From an uncultured Acidobacteriota bacterium (GTDB taxonomy: Bacteria > Acidobacteriota > Blastocatellia > Pyrinomonadales > Pyrinomonadaceae), in the NCBI GenBank assembly GCA_937859595.1, contig CALMAH010000029.1:1-64000 (forward strand): DNA of 64,000 nucleotides. The letters run 5' to 3'. The notes under the pieces are model-generated. The model made no database searches, was not told where the DNA came from, and saw nothing but the letters and a program-made list of their open reading frames with translations. Made by a program: the position numbers and the translations under genes. This document shows positions 54,001-62,827 of this stretch, in pieces (the stretch's first letter is position 1; the number at the start of each line of letters is the position of its first letter).

Positions 54001-54841
54001 CTACCAGAGACAGTATGGTGCCCTGTCGGCATACGGTACGATCGGAAGCTCCGACTACCATGGCGGTACGCTTACAGTCAGGCAGCGTATTCGCGGCTTG
54101 ACATGGGATATGAACTATACCTTTGCCAAATCGATGGACGATGCTTCGGGTCTTCAGACCAGTGGCGTGTTCGGTACGGCGTTCATTCTCAATGCACTTC
54201 GCCAGGAAGACAATAGGTCCGTCTCGGACTTTGACATTGCTCATATTGTCAATGTCAACGCGATCTGGGACATCCCCATCGGGCGGAATCGTACCTTCTT
54301 TAAGGGTATGAACCGTGCGGTAGATGCGATATTCGGCGGATGGCAGCTTAGCACCATCTACCGGTTCAATACCGGATATCCGGATGGTTACTACTTCGAC
54401 ATCTACGGTTGGCCGACCAACTGGAATGTGCGTAGTGCAATGGTCCAGTTGTCAGATGTTCGGATGAACCCGACCCGTTCGGGCGGACCGGATAACAATC
54501 GTCCGAACGCCTTCTCCGACAGGCTCGCGACCTATCGCAGTTTCCGCAGCCCCGCTCCTGGTGAATCAGGCGACAGAAACCTGATTCGCCGCCCATCTTT
54601 CTGGGTAATGGATGCCGGTTTGCAGAAGGGCTTCGATATGCCGTGGAATGAGAACCACAAGATCAAGATCCGATGGGATGTGTTCAACGTTACGAATTCG
54701 GTATCCTTTGCCGGTAACGCTGACCGCACCTTCGGTCTCGATCCGAATCTACAGGGCGATCCTGGCCCGTCGTTCGGTAACTTTACGTTTACCCAACAGA
54801 ATCCCAGGATCATGCAGTTTGCCTTCAGGTTCGAGTTCTAA
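51068..54841 (+). CDS. Large TonB-dependent receptor, Oar-like
   Basis: A 1257-residue outer-membrane protein: signal/hydrophobic N-terminus ending AFGQ, regulatory-like Ig domain (VSGTVFNEQNEVVPGATVTL, residues 39-120), plug (LPLEGRNVGALLSLQ about 155) and barrel ending FRFEF. The strand-rich part has the YNYEGMREA and NFFRN-type motifs of this receptor class. Ligand unknown. It is a single-gene unit with an AGGAGG ribosome site and a strong terminator. Confidence 0.9.
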   Translation: MNLKATLKSGIFVLVAGLVFGGFFGTTAFGQAGTATVSGTVFNEQNEVVPGATVTLVNVAQNTRRTAVTSSQGNYSFALVVPGTYRVEVEADGFKRSVTTDFQVLVDRTTQMPVTLEIGEVTEIVTVDTTSIEGLINTQDASLGNNFVSEQIVQLPLEGRNVGALLSLQAAVTPDGSVAGGRSDQANITLDGIDVNEQQNGTAFTPVIRVTPDSIEEFRVTTSNPDASRGRSSGAQIALVTKSGSNEFRGNLFHYHRNTITTANDFFNNSSGVDRPKLIRNLFGGSLGGPIVPNRLFFFYNYEGMREAKESTINRIVPLASLGQGLIRYENTLGNDVTVTLAQLNNMSVPGGPAPGPVVPMNPAAIAVFADAAARYPSNNFTLGDGYNTGGFRFNAPLPVELNAHTANFTWKVTSDEKHSVQVTGNYQQDLFGRAPMFPDTPSPNTWSHPLRFSTTYTWLMKSNLINRFSYGITRNAFSNQGDSDLNAISFRDVFQPNLFERTFSRVTPVQNFTNDVNWIKGDHTLQFGINFRIIRNMRTDFGAAFDNGIANSSFYLGAGNQLTQALANIGPDYVVAPALSLSVQRALAGLIGRLSQYGANFNFQLSGQPLPAGDPVVRKWAAEEYDFYAQDSWRIRPNLTLNLGLRYGFSTPVYEQQGFQAKPNITLQTYLERRIAASSVGQNYTDPLQIVLAGPKNNLPGFYEMDKDNWQPRFSVAWSPNFSDGWLASFFGRNSESVFRGGFAVTHDYFGQALAVNFDANNRLGFASNQTIAANTYNITTNPAPLYANPSMAIRTLPGITIPAGISFPLQQPFNDARRIEGSLDDNLVSPVNYSWNVSFGRKLGWGMHAEASYIGRAARNLLAARDVMGPNNIRDPLSGQTYYEAAQALEFHRRNRTPVNQVPNQPFFENMYAPGSIDAVLFGAGLSNTRAAYGFMAVTSVTPGCSGPPLFGCYDNGTDWTWLQDVFDRFVGPRLFYQRQYGALSAYGTIGSSDYHGGTLTVRQRIRGLTWDMNYTFAKSMDDASGLQTSGVFGTAFILNALRQEDNRSVSDFDIAHIVNVNAIWDIPIGRNRTFFKGMNRAVDAIFGGWQLSTIYRFNTGYPDGYYFDIYGWPTNWNVRSAMVQLSDVRMNPTRSGGPDNNRPNAFSDRLATYRSFRSPAPGESGDRNLIRRPSFWVMDAGLQKGFDMPWNENHKIKIRWDVFNVTNSVSFAGNADRTFGLDPNLQGDPGPSFGNFTFTQQNPRIMQFAFRFEF

Positions 54842-54862
54842 TTGAGCTTAGGGCAAAATGAT

Positions 54863-54898
54863 CGAGCGAGTCGAAGAAATTCGGCTCGCTCGTTTTTT
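54863..54898 (+). terminator. Intrinsic terminator after the TonB receptor
   Basis: CGAGCGAG (54863-54870) and CTCGCTCG (54885-54892), extended inward by CGAA/TTCG, followed by T6. Confidence 0.9.
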
Positions 54899-54914
54899 GT
54901 TGAGAGAATGCAAT

Positions 54915-55922
54915 TTAGTTTCCGGAATTGTCTTTGATGTATTTTTCCATCGTATTCCGCTCAGCGTGGTCAGGTACCTTTTCGAGAAAAGCCTTATATT
55001 CGGCCGCGGCACGGTCGCGGGCACCTGCCGCGTTAAAGAGAGCTGCGAGTCGCAAGTGGATCTCGGCCTTTTCGATCGGGGCAAGTTCGATCGCTTTATA
55101 TAAATGCCCCACGGCCAGCGACCCTTTACGTGCCTGAAGATAAGTTTCGCCAAGAAAATGATGGGCTTCCGGAGAATTCGGCTCTGCCTCAACCGCCTTT
55201 GTCAATGCCTCGATCGCCTGGTCCAGCTTGTTCTGGCTGAGATAGAGCTTGCCGAGATTCAGAAGAGCGATCGCAAAATCGGGTTTTAGTTCGAGAGCAC
55301 GTTTATATGCCTTTTCGGCATCGCTGTTCTTTTTAGTCGTGAAATGGAGCGAGCCGACCTCGGTCCAGGCAACAAAGTCATTCGGGTCAGACGTAAGGAT
55401 CTCGTTGAAAAGCTTTACGGCCTCATTAGACCGCCCGGCCTTTGCAGCGGCGTTCGCACGCTCGAACAGCCTCTGGTTGGCGGCACTCCGCTCGGTATAG
55501 GCGTCGCGAACTGAAACGACATCTGATGACCCGGTGCCTCCGCCAGTACCGTCGGTCCACAACACTTCCATATCAAACCGGTCGCCCCTGGACGAAAAAA
55601 TCGGCTGCCTGCCAATCTCTGTTCCGCCGACCGTAACAACGAGGAATGCACCGTCCCGCGGCCGTAACAGGAAGTAATAATAGCCCTCATCATTGGCGAT
55701 CGAACGCCCTAGCTCAACCCCCTCGGCCATGAGCGTAACCGTAATAATAGGTTTTCGCTCACCGGACCGAAGGCCCCTTAGTTCGATCTTGCCCCAGGTG
55801 ACCGCCTGACCGATAGGAATGGGCATCCCCGTAGCAGAACGGACATCACCCTGAGCCGGCAAAACGGCCGGCATCAAAAGTACCGTAAAAAAAATGCCTA
55901 AAACTGCGATGATTGATCTCAT
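54915..55922 (-). CDS. Secreted TPR protein with N-terminal Ig-like domain
   Basis: A 335-residue protein from ATG 55922, with GGGAG six bases upstream; a longer frame to 55982 is unlikely. Signal peptide ends LPAQG. Residues about 45-130 form a regulatory-like beta domain, and residues 150-325 hold five TPR units (for example AYKRALELKPDFAIALLNLG). It is probably a periplasmic scaffold. It is the last gene of the rpmE-prfA run on this strand, 75 bp after the phosphatase. Confidence 0.8.
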   Translation of the reverse strand: MRSIIAVLGIFFTVLLMPAVLPAQGDVRSATGMPIPIGQAVTWGKIELRGLRSGERKPIITVTLMAEGVELGRSIANDEGYYYFLLRPRDGAFLVVTVGGTEIGRQPIFSSRGDRFDMEVLWTDGTGGGTGSSDVVSVRDAYTERSAANQRLFERANAAAKAGRSNEAVKLFNEILTSDPNDFVAWTEVGSLHFTTKKNSDAEKAYKRALELKPDFAIALLNLGKLYLSQNKLDQAIEALTKAVEAEPNSPEAHHFLGETYLQARKGSLAVGHLYKAIELAPIEKAEIHLRLAALFNAAGARDRAAAEYKAFLEKVPDHAERNTMEKYIKDNSGN

Positions 55923-55997
55923 ATGAACTCCCGAATTTCTTTGATTTTCTTTATTGTCAGTCCAACCGATACCGCAAGTCAACGAATCATAGCGGTT

Positions 55998-56654
55998 TCA
56001 CCGGGCGGCAAAGCTATCGTTTCCGGTGATATCGGAAAGGTGGCGGGTGTCGTTAATGGCAAGAACGCGGATGTTTCGGCGGCTCCGGATCTCAAAGCGA
56101 TTGATACCGCAATTTGACGTTACTATCCATGGGGTATTGCGGGTGTCTCGCCGGATGGCGCCCATTAAATGTAATGTCATGAAGCAGATAGCTCCCGTGT
56201 GCGAAAATACGGCGATGCGTCGGCCCGGATGTTTTCGGATGATCCCCCAAAGCTCTCCGGTAGTACGTTCCAGCAATTGCCGATAGCTCTCCCCACGAGT
56301 TATCACGTGGCGAACATCGCGGTTCACGAGCGCAAAATAATCTTTCGGATGGCGTTCACGCGATTCGTCAAATGTCAGTCCCTCAAGCACGCCGACGTTG
56401 CGTTCGCGAAATGCCGGCGTAGCCGTCGCTGGCTCGCCGATCAGATCGGCTAACGGTTCGGCCGTCTGTACCGCCCTTAGCAAGTCGCTTGTATAGACAA
56501 CGGAGATCCGCTCGTCGGCGAGAACTCGTGCCGTTAACTCAGCCTGCCGCTTACCGAGGGGGGATAGCGGAGTTGGCCCGTGTCCGCCAAATCGCCCTTC
56601 GGCGTTTCCGGCAGATTGTCCATGCCTTATTAAGTAGAGTCGGGTTATGGGCAC
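55998..56654 (-). CDS. Histidine phosphatase superfamily protein (phosphoglycerate-mutase-like)
   Basis: A 218-residue protein starting at GTG 56654. It has the LIRHGQSAGN catalytic motif, the second-shell YTSDLLRAVQTAEPL, E in FRERNVGVLEGL and the second catalytic His in FSHTGAI. It hydrolyses phosphate esters such as sugar phosphates, ribazole phosphate or phosphoglycerate. Substrate is unclear. It lies 64 bp behind prfA in the same direction. Confidence 0.88.
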   Translation of the reverse strand: MPITRLYLIRHGQSAGNAEGRFGGHGPTPLSPLGKRQAELTARVLADERISVVYTSDLLRAVQTAEPLADLIGEPATATPAFRERNVGVLEGLTFDESRERHPKDYFALVNRDVRHVITRGESYRQLLERTTGELWGIIRKHPGRRIAVFSHTGAICFMTLHLMGAIRRDTRNTPWIVTSNCGINRFEIRSRRNIRVLAINDTRHLSDITGNDSFAAR

Positions 56655-56718
56655 GCGTCTTGTCTGTCTTTGTCTCAGGCACGCTGCCGATCGACGGTTT
56701 GGCGATCTCTTGGGAAGA

Positions 56719-57795
56719 TCAAACGTTCACAGCCTCAGCCTTTAGTTTCTCCGTCTGGTAGTGTGTTCTGAGCGCCTCGATGAATTCGTCGAGCTGCCCC
56801 TGCATAACGAGATCCAGCTGATAAACCGTCAAACCGATCCGGTGGTCGGTGACGCGATTTTCCTTAAAGTTATATGTTCGGATCTTTTCGGAGCGGTCGC
56901 CGCTGCCGACCATCGATTTGCGTTCGGCTGATAACGCGTCGTGCTGTTTCTGCTCTTCTATTTCCTGCAGCCGGGCCCTTAGCACCCGCATCGCCTTTTC
57001 CCGGTTCTTTATCTGCGATTTCTCGTCCTGCATGGAGACCACAAGTCCCGTCGGCAAGTGCGTTATGCGGACCGCGGAGTAAGTAGTGTTTACAGATTGG
57101 CCGCCGGGTCCGGAGGAACAGAACGTATCGACCCTGAGGTCGTTCTGGTTTATCTGTATATCCACTTCTTCGGCCTCGGGCAGGACAGCAACCGTCACTG
57201 CCGATGTATGTATCCTGCCGCTGGCTTCGGTCTGCGGCACACGCTGGACACGATGGACACCGGATTCATAGCGCATTTTCGAATAAACGTTTTCGCCCTC
57301 TATCATGGCTATGGCTTCCTTTATGCCGCCGACTCCGGTGTCCGCCGTTTCCATTATCTCCATTTTCCATCCCTGCTGTTCGGCGTAACGGGCATACATT
57401 CTCAGCATTTCGGCAGCAAACAACGTCGCCTCATCGCCGCCGGTCCCGGCCCTTATCTCCAGGATCACGTTCTTCTCGTCATACGGGTCCTTCGGCAGGA
57501 GCAGAAATTTCAATTCTTCTTCGGCGGCTGGCAGCTTTGCCTCTAATGCTTCCACCTCGGCGAGCGCCATCTGGCTCATCTCTTCGTCGTCTGCAGCCGC
57601 AGCCAGTTCCCGCGCACCTGCAAGGTCTTCGGAAAGCTTCTTGACCTCACGATATTTCTCGACGATCTCGCCCAGGCTGCGATGCTGTTTCATTAGCTTT
57701 GCATAGGCCTTCATGTCAGACATCAGCTCCGGCGAGGATATCTGAGCAGTCAGGTCTTCGTAGCTTTTTTCTATCTGTGCAAGCTTTTCAAGCAT
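56719..57795 (-). CDS. prfA: Peptide chain release factor 1
   Basis: RF1 ends translation at UAG and UAA. The 358-residue protein shows the PxT recognition tripeptide ([10 protein letters not shown]) and the GGQ loop ([10 protein letters not shown]), and has no internal frameshift. The usual neighbour prmC/hemK is not next to it. The gene follows a DUF1385 gene by 79 bp. Confidence 0.97.
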   Translation of the reverse strand: MLEKLAQIEKSYEDLTAQISSPELMSDMKAYAKLMKQHRSLGEIVEKYREVKKLSEDLAGARELAAAADDEEMSQMALAEVEALEAKLPAAEEELKFLLLPKDPYDEKNVILEIRAGTGGDEATLFAAEMLRMYARYAEQQGWKMEIMETADTGVGGIKEAIAMIEGENVYSKMRYESGVHRVQRVPQTEASGRIHTSAVTVAVLPEAEEVDIQINQNDLRVDTFCSSGPGGQSVNTTYSAVRITHLPTGLVVSMQDEKSQIKNREKAMRVLRARLQEIEEQKQHDALSAERKSMVGSGDRSEKIRTYNFKENRVTDHRIGLTVYQLDLVMQGQLDEFIEALRTHYQTEKLKAEAVNV

Positions 57796-57874
57796 AAAGT
57801 TGAGCGGAACCGGGACGAAAAGGGTTTATCGCAGATAAAGCCAACGATCTGTACAGATCTGTATTCGTCAGTGG

Positions 57875-59017
57875 CTAACTTGCCGGAGCGGGCTCCAATT
57901 TGAGTGATTCGTTGAGCGCAACGATTGCGACCTCAAGCTGTTCACCGTCGGGTTCTTGAGTGGTTATATTCTGGAGCCATATCCCCGGCAGTGTCATCAG
58001 CCTAAATATCGCACCCGATTCCTTTTTCGCGGCGTAGCGGATCACCTCATATGAAAGGCCTGCGACCAACGGCATCAACGCGATCCTGACCGCGAGATTC
58101 ATCCACATTGCATCAAATTTGATCACCGAGAACAGGACTATCGCGACCAGCATCACAACCATCAGGAAAGAGGTCCCACACCTCGGGTGCTGGCGACGCT
58201 GGGGTTTTGCGTTGTCCACTGTCAGGTCAAGCCCGTTCTCCCAAGTAAAAACGGTCTTGTGCTCGGCACCATGATATTCGAACACCCGCCGGATATCTTT
58301 CAGGAATGACATCGAATAGATCATTATCACGAAAAAGATCATTCGGATAACGCCATCCACCAGATTGAATGCCACCCATGAATGCGGTTTCGTTTCCCAG
58401 ATGTACGCTCCGGCCACGCTCCACCACGAAGCATTCGCTGCAATGACGGGCGATTCGGCCCAGCCCATCGCGATAAACCAGACGTTCGTCAGCAGCAGCG
58501 GAGCCACTACAAAAAGAGCGATGTTGAACAAAAGCGCAAATGCGATAGATCCCGCGGCCCCGGCTGATTCGCCCGCGGTGCGTTTTCTTGCCGGTTCCGG
58601 CATCACCACTTTTGTGGGTGCCTTTGTAAATTCTTCGTCCAGCGTTCCTTCCACAAGGGCGGGTTCGAATATCTTCTCCTCCGCCTTTTCTTTTTCTTCC
58701 TGGGCCTTTAGGTCGTCCTCAAATATCTTTGCGGAAAAATTAAGCGCCTTTATCCCGAGAGCAAGTGTCTGGATCAACGTCGCACCGCCCCGAAGTATCG
58801 GAATGTTCAGCCATTTAAACCGGTCGCTCCACTTCGGCAGCCGCTCGGCGGTCGTCACGATGGTCCCGTCCTGCTTTCGGCACGCGATGGCATATGCCGA
58901 CGGTGTCCGCATCATCACGCCTTCCATTACGGCCTGTCCGCCGACGATAAGGTCCCGTTCCATCGCAAATACGGTGTGAACAAATCGTGTGAACTTGGCT
59001 GATCTTCTGCTCTTCAT
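57875..59017 (-). CDS. DUF1385 (YqhQ-like) multi-pass membrane protein
   Basis: A 380-residue protein from ATG 59017 (GGAG nine bases upstream); a longer frame to 59101 is less likely. It has the DUF1385 start [27 protein letters not shown] in the centre and the [15 protein letters not shown] motif ([12 protein letters not shown]), with about five membrane helices. Function unknown, but this family is often next to rpmE and prfA as here. Confidence 0.9.
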   Translation of the reverse strand: MKSRRSAKFTRFVHTVFAMERDLIVGGQAVMEGVMMRTPSAYAIACRKQDGTIVTTAERLPKWSDRFKWLNIPILRGGATLIQTLALGIKALNFSAKIFEDDLKAQEEKEKAEEKIFEPALVEGTLDEEFTKAPTKVVMPEPARKRTAGESAGAAGSIAFALLFNIALFVVAPLLLTNVWFIAMGWAESPVIAANASWWSVAGAYIWETKPHSWVAFNLVDGVIRMIFFVIMIYSMSFLKDIRRVFEYHGAEHKTVFTWENGLDLTVDNAKPQRRQHPRCGTSFLMVVMLVAIVLFSVIKFDAMWMNLAVRIALMPLVAGLSYEVIRYAAKKESGAIFRLMTLPGIWLQNITTQEPDGEQLEVAIVALNESLKLEPAPAS

Positions 59018-59226
59018 TGTTGGCAGCTCCGTTTTTTCCGTATTAAGTGATGAAGGCCGGTTGGCGTTCGGTTTGCCGCCAATGGCCCATATCCGGGACA
59101 AGAAAAACGCCGAACTTCCTCTGGTGCCTGTCGCTGTCCGGCTTGGCGGACTTTCAGCGGTCGGCGCGGAAAGCGTCGGCGTCGGATCTTGTCGGTTAAT
59201 GCCTGTTCAGTAAATGCTCCACAATG

Positions 59227-59445
59227 TCAGCTCGCGGACTTCGCTCCCCGTGCATACCGCTTATTGAATCGGTCAACCCGGCCTGCCGTGTCAACGAGCT
59301 TCTGCTTGCCGGTAAAGAATGGGTGGCATTCCGAACAGATCTCTATGTGCAGCTCAGCACCCATGGTCGAACGGGTCTTGAACGAATGTCCGCACGCACA
59401 GGTCACGTCTATCTCTTCGTAATTCGGATGGATATCTTGCTTCAT
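59227..59445 (-). CDS. rpmE: Ribosomal protein L31, zinc-binding form
   Basis: A 72-residue L31 with [16 protein letters not shown] and [13 protein letters not shown], carrying the Cys set of the zinc form. It is first in the run rpmE-DUF1385-prfA-phosphatase-TPR, and a strong promoter lies upstream. Confidence 0.96.
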   Translation of the reverse strand: MKQDIHPNYEEIDVTCACGHSFKTRSTMGAELHIEICSECHPFFTGKQKLVDTAGRVDRFNKRYARGAKSAS

Positions 59446-59483
59446 TATATTGCTCTCAACTTCAGGATCTGGGACAAACCTTT

Positions 59484-59512
59484 ATTTTATGCCTGAAACC
59501 GGTGCGGGTCAA
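59484..59512 (-). promoter_or_regulatory. Sigma-70 promoter of rpmE
   Basis: On the minus strand TTGACC (59507-59512), 17 bp, TAAAAT (59484-59489). It lies about 40 bp before the rpmE start. Confidence 0.75.
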
Positions 59513-59621
59513 GTTGTTCGGCGACAGTGCGCATCCGCCCGAGTCAGCCTGAATCCGATATTCTCGTCCGGTCGAAAGATATCCTGATCCCATAAATTAT
59601 TTGAACATTCTGGAGGAAACA

Positions 59622-60245
59622 ATGAAAATATTCTTGGTCGTTTTCACACTTCTTTTTGCATTTAGCAACGTTCCGGCCCAGCGCGGCGAATTGCCTGTTT
59701 TCGGCAAAGAAAAGGAACAGCAGGTCTCGCTTTTTGACCAACAGATCTCGTTCTTTGGCGGTGCGACCACTGTCCACCTAAGCAGCGACCTAGTCGGCGC
59801 CTTGGGAGCTCTCGAGATCGGTGTTCGCCAGGTGAACAATCTTCCGATCGTGCGCGGTCGCGTGTCCTTTCCTATTACGGACGGAACGCTCGACAACGCC
59901 ACACTTCGTGGAGAGATCCTTCATTCCAATGGCCTCGTCTTCAGCCGCGGCGGCTCTGCCGTAAAGATACAAAGCTTTATCATCGACACCACCGGGGAGG
60001 GAGCTATTATCACAGGACTAGCTTCCGCGAATGGTTCCGTGGTCGGCCGTATCCCACTCTTTGACCTTGACCTCAGCGGCGCAGGCATTCGCGTTAGGGG
60101 GGTAACACTCCAGATCACCAATGTCGGGGTAACGCTCCGTCCCGAGGCCGCCGGTGCTCTCAACGCGGTCTTTGAGACCACTGCATTCGAAGCTGGATTT
60201 CCGATCGGAACGGCGACGGTAGCGGGCCTCGCGTTCGGGACCTAA
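59622..60245 (+). CDS. Secreted beta-rich protein of unknown function
   Basis: A 207-residue protein from ATG 59622, behind GGAGG; the in-frame start at 59601 is displaced from this site. Signal peptide ends VPAQR. The rest is rich in beta-strand patterns and Gly (for example VHLSSDLVGALGALEIGV, GRVSFPITDGTLD) with no Cys. No domain is recognised. A terminator follows, so it is its own unit. Confidence 0.7.
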   Translation: MKIFLVVFTLLFAFSNVPAQRGELPVFGKEKEQQVSLFDQQISFFGGATTVHLSSDLVGALGALEIGVRQVNNLPIVRGRVSFPITDGTLDNATLRGEILHSNGLVFSRGGSAVKIQSFIIDTTGEGAIITGLASANGSVVGRIPLFDLDLSGAGIRVRGVTLQITNVGVTLRPEAAGALNAVFETTAFEAGFPIGTATVAGLAFGT

Positions 60246-60273
60246 TGCCGCGTCTCTCGATTCTTTTTCTTGA

Positions 60274-60302
60274 GGGCCTCTTTGAACGGAGGCCCTTTTT
60301 TA
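60274..60302 (+). terminator. Intrinsic terminator
   Basis: GGGCCTC (60274-60280) pairs with GAGGCCC (60289-60295), 8-nt loop, then T6 or more. The T-run overlaps the end of the convergent methyltransferase gene. Confidence 0.9.
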
Positions 60303-61463
60303 TTGGGTTAACCTCAGAAGTCGCTGGTTGGTTATTCCGTATCGCTCGGCGATCTCGCGAAGTTGGCCTGCCGCCTGGCGGGAAGATGCTGCACGCGGGT
60401 GACGCCTTGCCGTGATCATCGTATTTTTTGGCGTGTGTTCGCTGCTGACGAACTCGAACATCCTTGTAATGTAGCCTTCCCGTTCCAAGACTAGCGAGCG
60501 TAGGCCGTCCGTCAGGGCCTCAGCCATCCGGTCGAGCATCATATGGTGTTTCAATATTCCGGCCAGTTCTGTCGGCGGCTTTAGTTGTGTTCTTACTTCC
60601 CGATGACAACATGGGGCCACGACAATGACCGAAGCAACCGAACTGATGCCGGCAAAGATCGCGTCGTCCGTTGCCGTGTCGCAGGCGTGAAGCGCGATCA
60701 GGATGTCCGTTTCGCCGACATCCTGCCCCGCGATCTCGCCCTCGATAAACGCCAGTCCCTCAAACGCCGAGGCGATAGCCACGTCATTACAGAGACGAAC
60801 GCTCTCTTTTTGCCGTTCGATGCCCGTTACCTCAACCTTTAGTCCACGGACATTTGCGAAATAGTCGTACGCGGCAAATGTCAGATATCCTTTACCCGAG
60901 CCCATGTCGAGGATCCGCAAATGCTCCTTTTCCCGCAGCTCGGAGCTGTCGTAGAGCCCCGCCAAAATTTCTACGAATTTGTTTATTTGTTTCCACTTGT
61001 CGTGCTGCCGAGCCATCACCTCGCCGCTGTCTGAGGTGATGCCCAGAGCTTTCAAATAAAAAGCATCTTTGTCTATAAGCCTTGTTTTCCTACGGTCATG
61101 CTCAGCGGAAGGCGGCGTCTTGAAGGTCGGTTTGCCTACGTTCAGCCGCGAACTGCGCTTGCCTATATCCAGCTGGAGGTCGCCTTCGCTGGTGAAAAGA
61201 TGGCCGTTCCTGAATCCGTCGGCGATCGCCTTCGCAACTATCTCTACGCCCTCGGCAATGTCGTGTGTCTTTACCACGTCGCGGGTGGTAAATTTGTACT
61301 GCAGAAAAAGTCGGCGGCCTTTTTTTGTCTCAACTATACGGGCAATTATCTTTTGCAGATGTTCTTCATGCCCTTTATAATTGCCTAACGAAAGCCGCAC
61401 GAAGGTGCCTTTGTCCAGGGATTCGCGAAACGCAAGGATGAAATTTTCTTTGGCGTCGTTCAC
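60300..61463 (-). CDS. SAM-dependent methyltransferase (Methyltransf_32 type)
   Basis: A 387-residue protein. The N-terminal third is a helical and basic region. The methyltransferase core has RILDMGSGKGYLTFA (SAM binding, near 185), a VTGIERQ acidic loop, LIALHACDTATDDAI and VVAPCCHRE. These last two match the family related to GSTCD/Methyltransf_32. Substrate, perhaps RNA, is unknown. It diverges from the DinB gene with 30 bp between starts, so both share a promoter region. Confidence 0.82.
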   Translation of the reverse strand: MNDAKENFILAFRESLDKGTFVRLSLGNYKGHEEHLQKIIARIVETKKGRRLFLQYKFTTRDVVKTHDIAEGVEIVAKAIADGFRNGHLFTSEGDLQLDIGKRSSRLNVGKPTFKTPPSAEHDRRKTRLIDKDAFYLKALGITSDSGEVMARQHDKWKQINKFVEILAGLYDSSELREKEHLRILDMGSGKGYLTFAAYDYFANVRGLKVEVTGIERQKESVRLCNDVAIASAFEGLAFIEGEIAGQDVGETDILIALHACDTATDDAIFAGISSVASVIVVAPCCHREVRTQLKPPTELAGILKHHMMLDRMAEALTDGLRSLVLEREGYITRMFEFVSSEHTPKNTMITARRHPRAASSRQAAGQLREIAERYGITNQRLLRLTQ

Positions 61464-61493
61464 GGCGTGGCTGAAAAAAAGAGATTAGCACAA

Positions 61494-61970
61494 ATGACCG
61501 CCGCTTCAACACAGATCGAAAGCAGGGAATTCGTAGAGACGGTAGCTTTTTTGCTGAGAGAGACGTTCGAAGGTTCACCGGAGGGCGAATCGAGCGCATA
61601 TCTTGACAAAGGTGCCGGTTTGTTCAACACTCTGGGGCCCATACACCACGAGGCCGCCTCCCGCGAGTTTCACGGCACCACCATCGCTGCCCAGACCGAA
61701 CATGCGAAGTTCTATCTCGATCGGCTTTGCGAATTCATAAACGGCAGGACCGAGAGGGTGAATTGGGAAGACAGTTGGCTGATAGATACGGTCAACGCCG
61801 AGGAATGGGATACGCTTAGGGAAATGGTCAGGTTATCGTATGAGAATACGCTGCGGTGCCTCGCCTCAGTAGAGCGTTGGACTGAGGACGAAGTAGGAAT
61901 GGCGATCGGCATGGTCGCCCACACAGCTTATCATCTCGGTGCTATCCGGCAATTGGCCAAGCGCGTATAG
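61494..61970 (+). CDS. DinB-superfamily protein
   Basis: A 158-residue four-helix-bundle protein from ATG 61494; the GTG at 61467 would lie 3 bp from the divergent start. The His positions of the DinB metal site are present: IHHEAASREFHG in the first helix, HAKFYLD, and HTAYHLGAIRQL at the end. Such proteins are metal-dependent thiol-type enzymes or hydrolases. The specific reaction is unknown. Confidence 0.75.
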   Translation: MTAASTQIESREFVETVAFLLRETFEGSPEGESSAYLDKGAGLFNTLGPIHHEAASREFHGTTIAAQTEHAKFYLDRLCEFINGRTERVNWEDSWLIDTVNAEEWDTLREMVRLSYENTLRCLASVERWTEDEVGMAIGMVAHTAYHLGAIRQLAKRV

Positions 61971-61971
61971 T

Positions 61972-62375
61972 ATGCTAAAAGCTTTAGCCTTCTTTTTGAT
62001 AGCCGTGACCGGATCCTTGCTTTTCGGACCTGCCTTCGCACAGGTTGACGAGGGGATCGGCAATGCTGGCACTTGCGGACAGGCGAAGAGCGTTCAGGAT
62101 CCGCTGATCGATGAGGCCGAGCGCAAACAAATTAATATCCGGCGTGTCGAGATACGTGGAAACACGTCGATCAGGCATCGGGAGTTCGTTAAGCGGCTTC
62201 GGCAATTGAACGAAGGAGATATCTTTACCCGGCTTTGGAGAAGAGCGTAAAGAGAATATCAAGGATGAGGTCGATCTTCCCGATCACAAATGAGAACGTA
62301 GAGATACGATTGGATAGGGAGTTTGGCGACGTGGATATCGTATTCTGTGTCAGGCAATTACCTGACGGCCGATAG
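61972..62375 (+). pseudogene. Secreted POTRA-type protein broken by a one-base frameshift
   Basis: ATG 61972 opens a signal peptide ending PAFAQ, then a POTRA-like stretch (INIRRVEIRGNTS, LNEGDIFTR). The frame then hits a stop at 62248-62250 after LWRRA. In another frame the same DNA from 62234 continues EKSVKRISRMRSIFPI and EIRLDREFG to TAG 62373-62375, only 2 bp before the next ATG. One missing T in the run at 62234-62236 explains this, and the whole product would be 134 residues. It is either a true mutation or a sequencing error. Confidence 0.7.
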
Positions 62376-62377
62376 CT

Positions 62378-62794
62378 ATGACCAATTTGTTTCATCTGGC
62401 GTTTCCCGTGCATGATCTTGATGCGGCGCGCGAGTTCTACGGCGGCGTGCTTGGCTGTCGCGAAGGGCGAAGTTCGGAGTGCTGGATCGATTTTGATCTT
62501 TACGGGCATCAGATAGTGACCCATCTGGCGCCGGATTATCCGCGGCATACGGCAATGAACGGTGTCGATTCAGATTCCGTACCGATCCCGCATTTCGGGA
62601 TCGTCCTCCAGATGGACGAATGGAGCGAACTTGCCGAGAAACTCAGGTCAAAGGGAGTGGACTTTGTGATCCCACCAAAGATAAGATTCCGGGGTGAGAC
62701 AGGCGAACAGGGCACGATGTTCTTTCTCGATCCGAGCGGCAACGCTCTTGAATTCAAGGGGTTTCGCGACATGTCCTCGGTCTTTGCGAAGTGA
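62378..62794 (+). CDS. VOC/glyoxalase-fold dioxygenase-like protein
   Basis: A 138-residue protein with two beta-alpha-beta-beta-beta units. Metal ligands typical of the fold are present: H in FHLAFPV, H in IPHFGIVL and E in NALEFKGF, with DPSGN before the last. It could be a ring-cleaving dioxygenase or lyase; substrate is unknown. It starts 2 bp after the POTRA frame ends and is likely co-transcribed. Confidence 0.85.
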   Translation: MTNLFHLAFPVHDLDAAREFYGGVLGCREGRSSECWIDFDLYGHQIVTHLAPDYPRHTAMNGVDSDSVPIPHFGIVLQMDEWSELAEKLRSKGVDFVIPPKIRFRGETGEQGTMFFLDPSGNALEFKGFRDMSSVFAK

Positions 62795-62827
62795 GGCTTT
62801 CTTGACCTTGGATCCGGCTGAAAAAAG

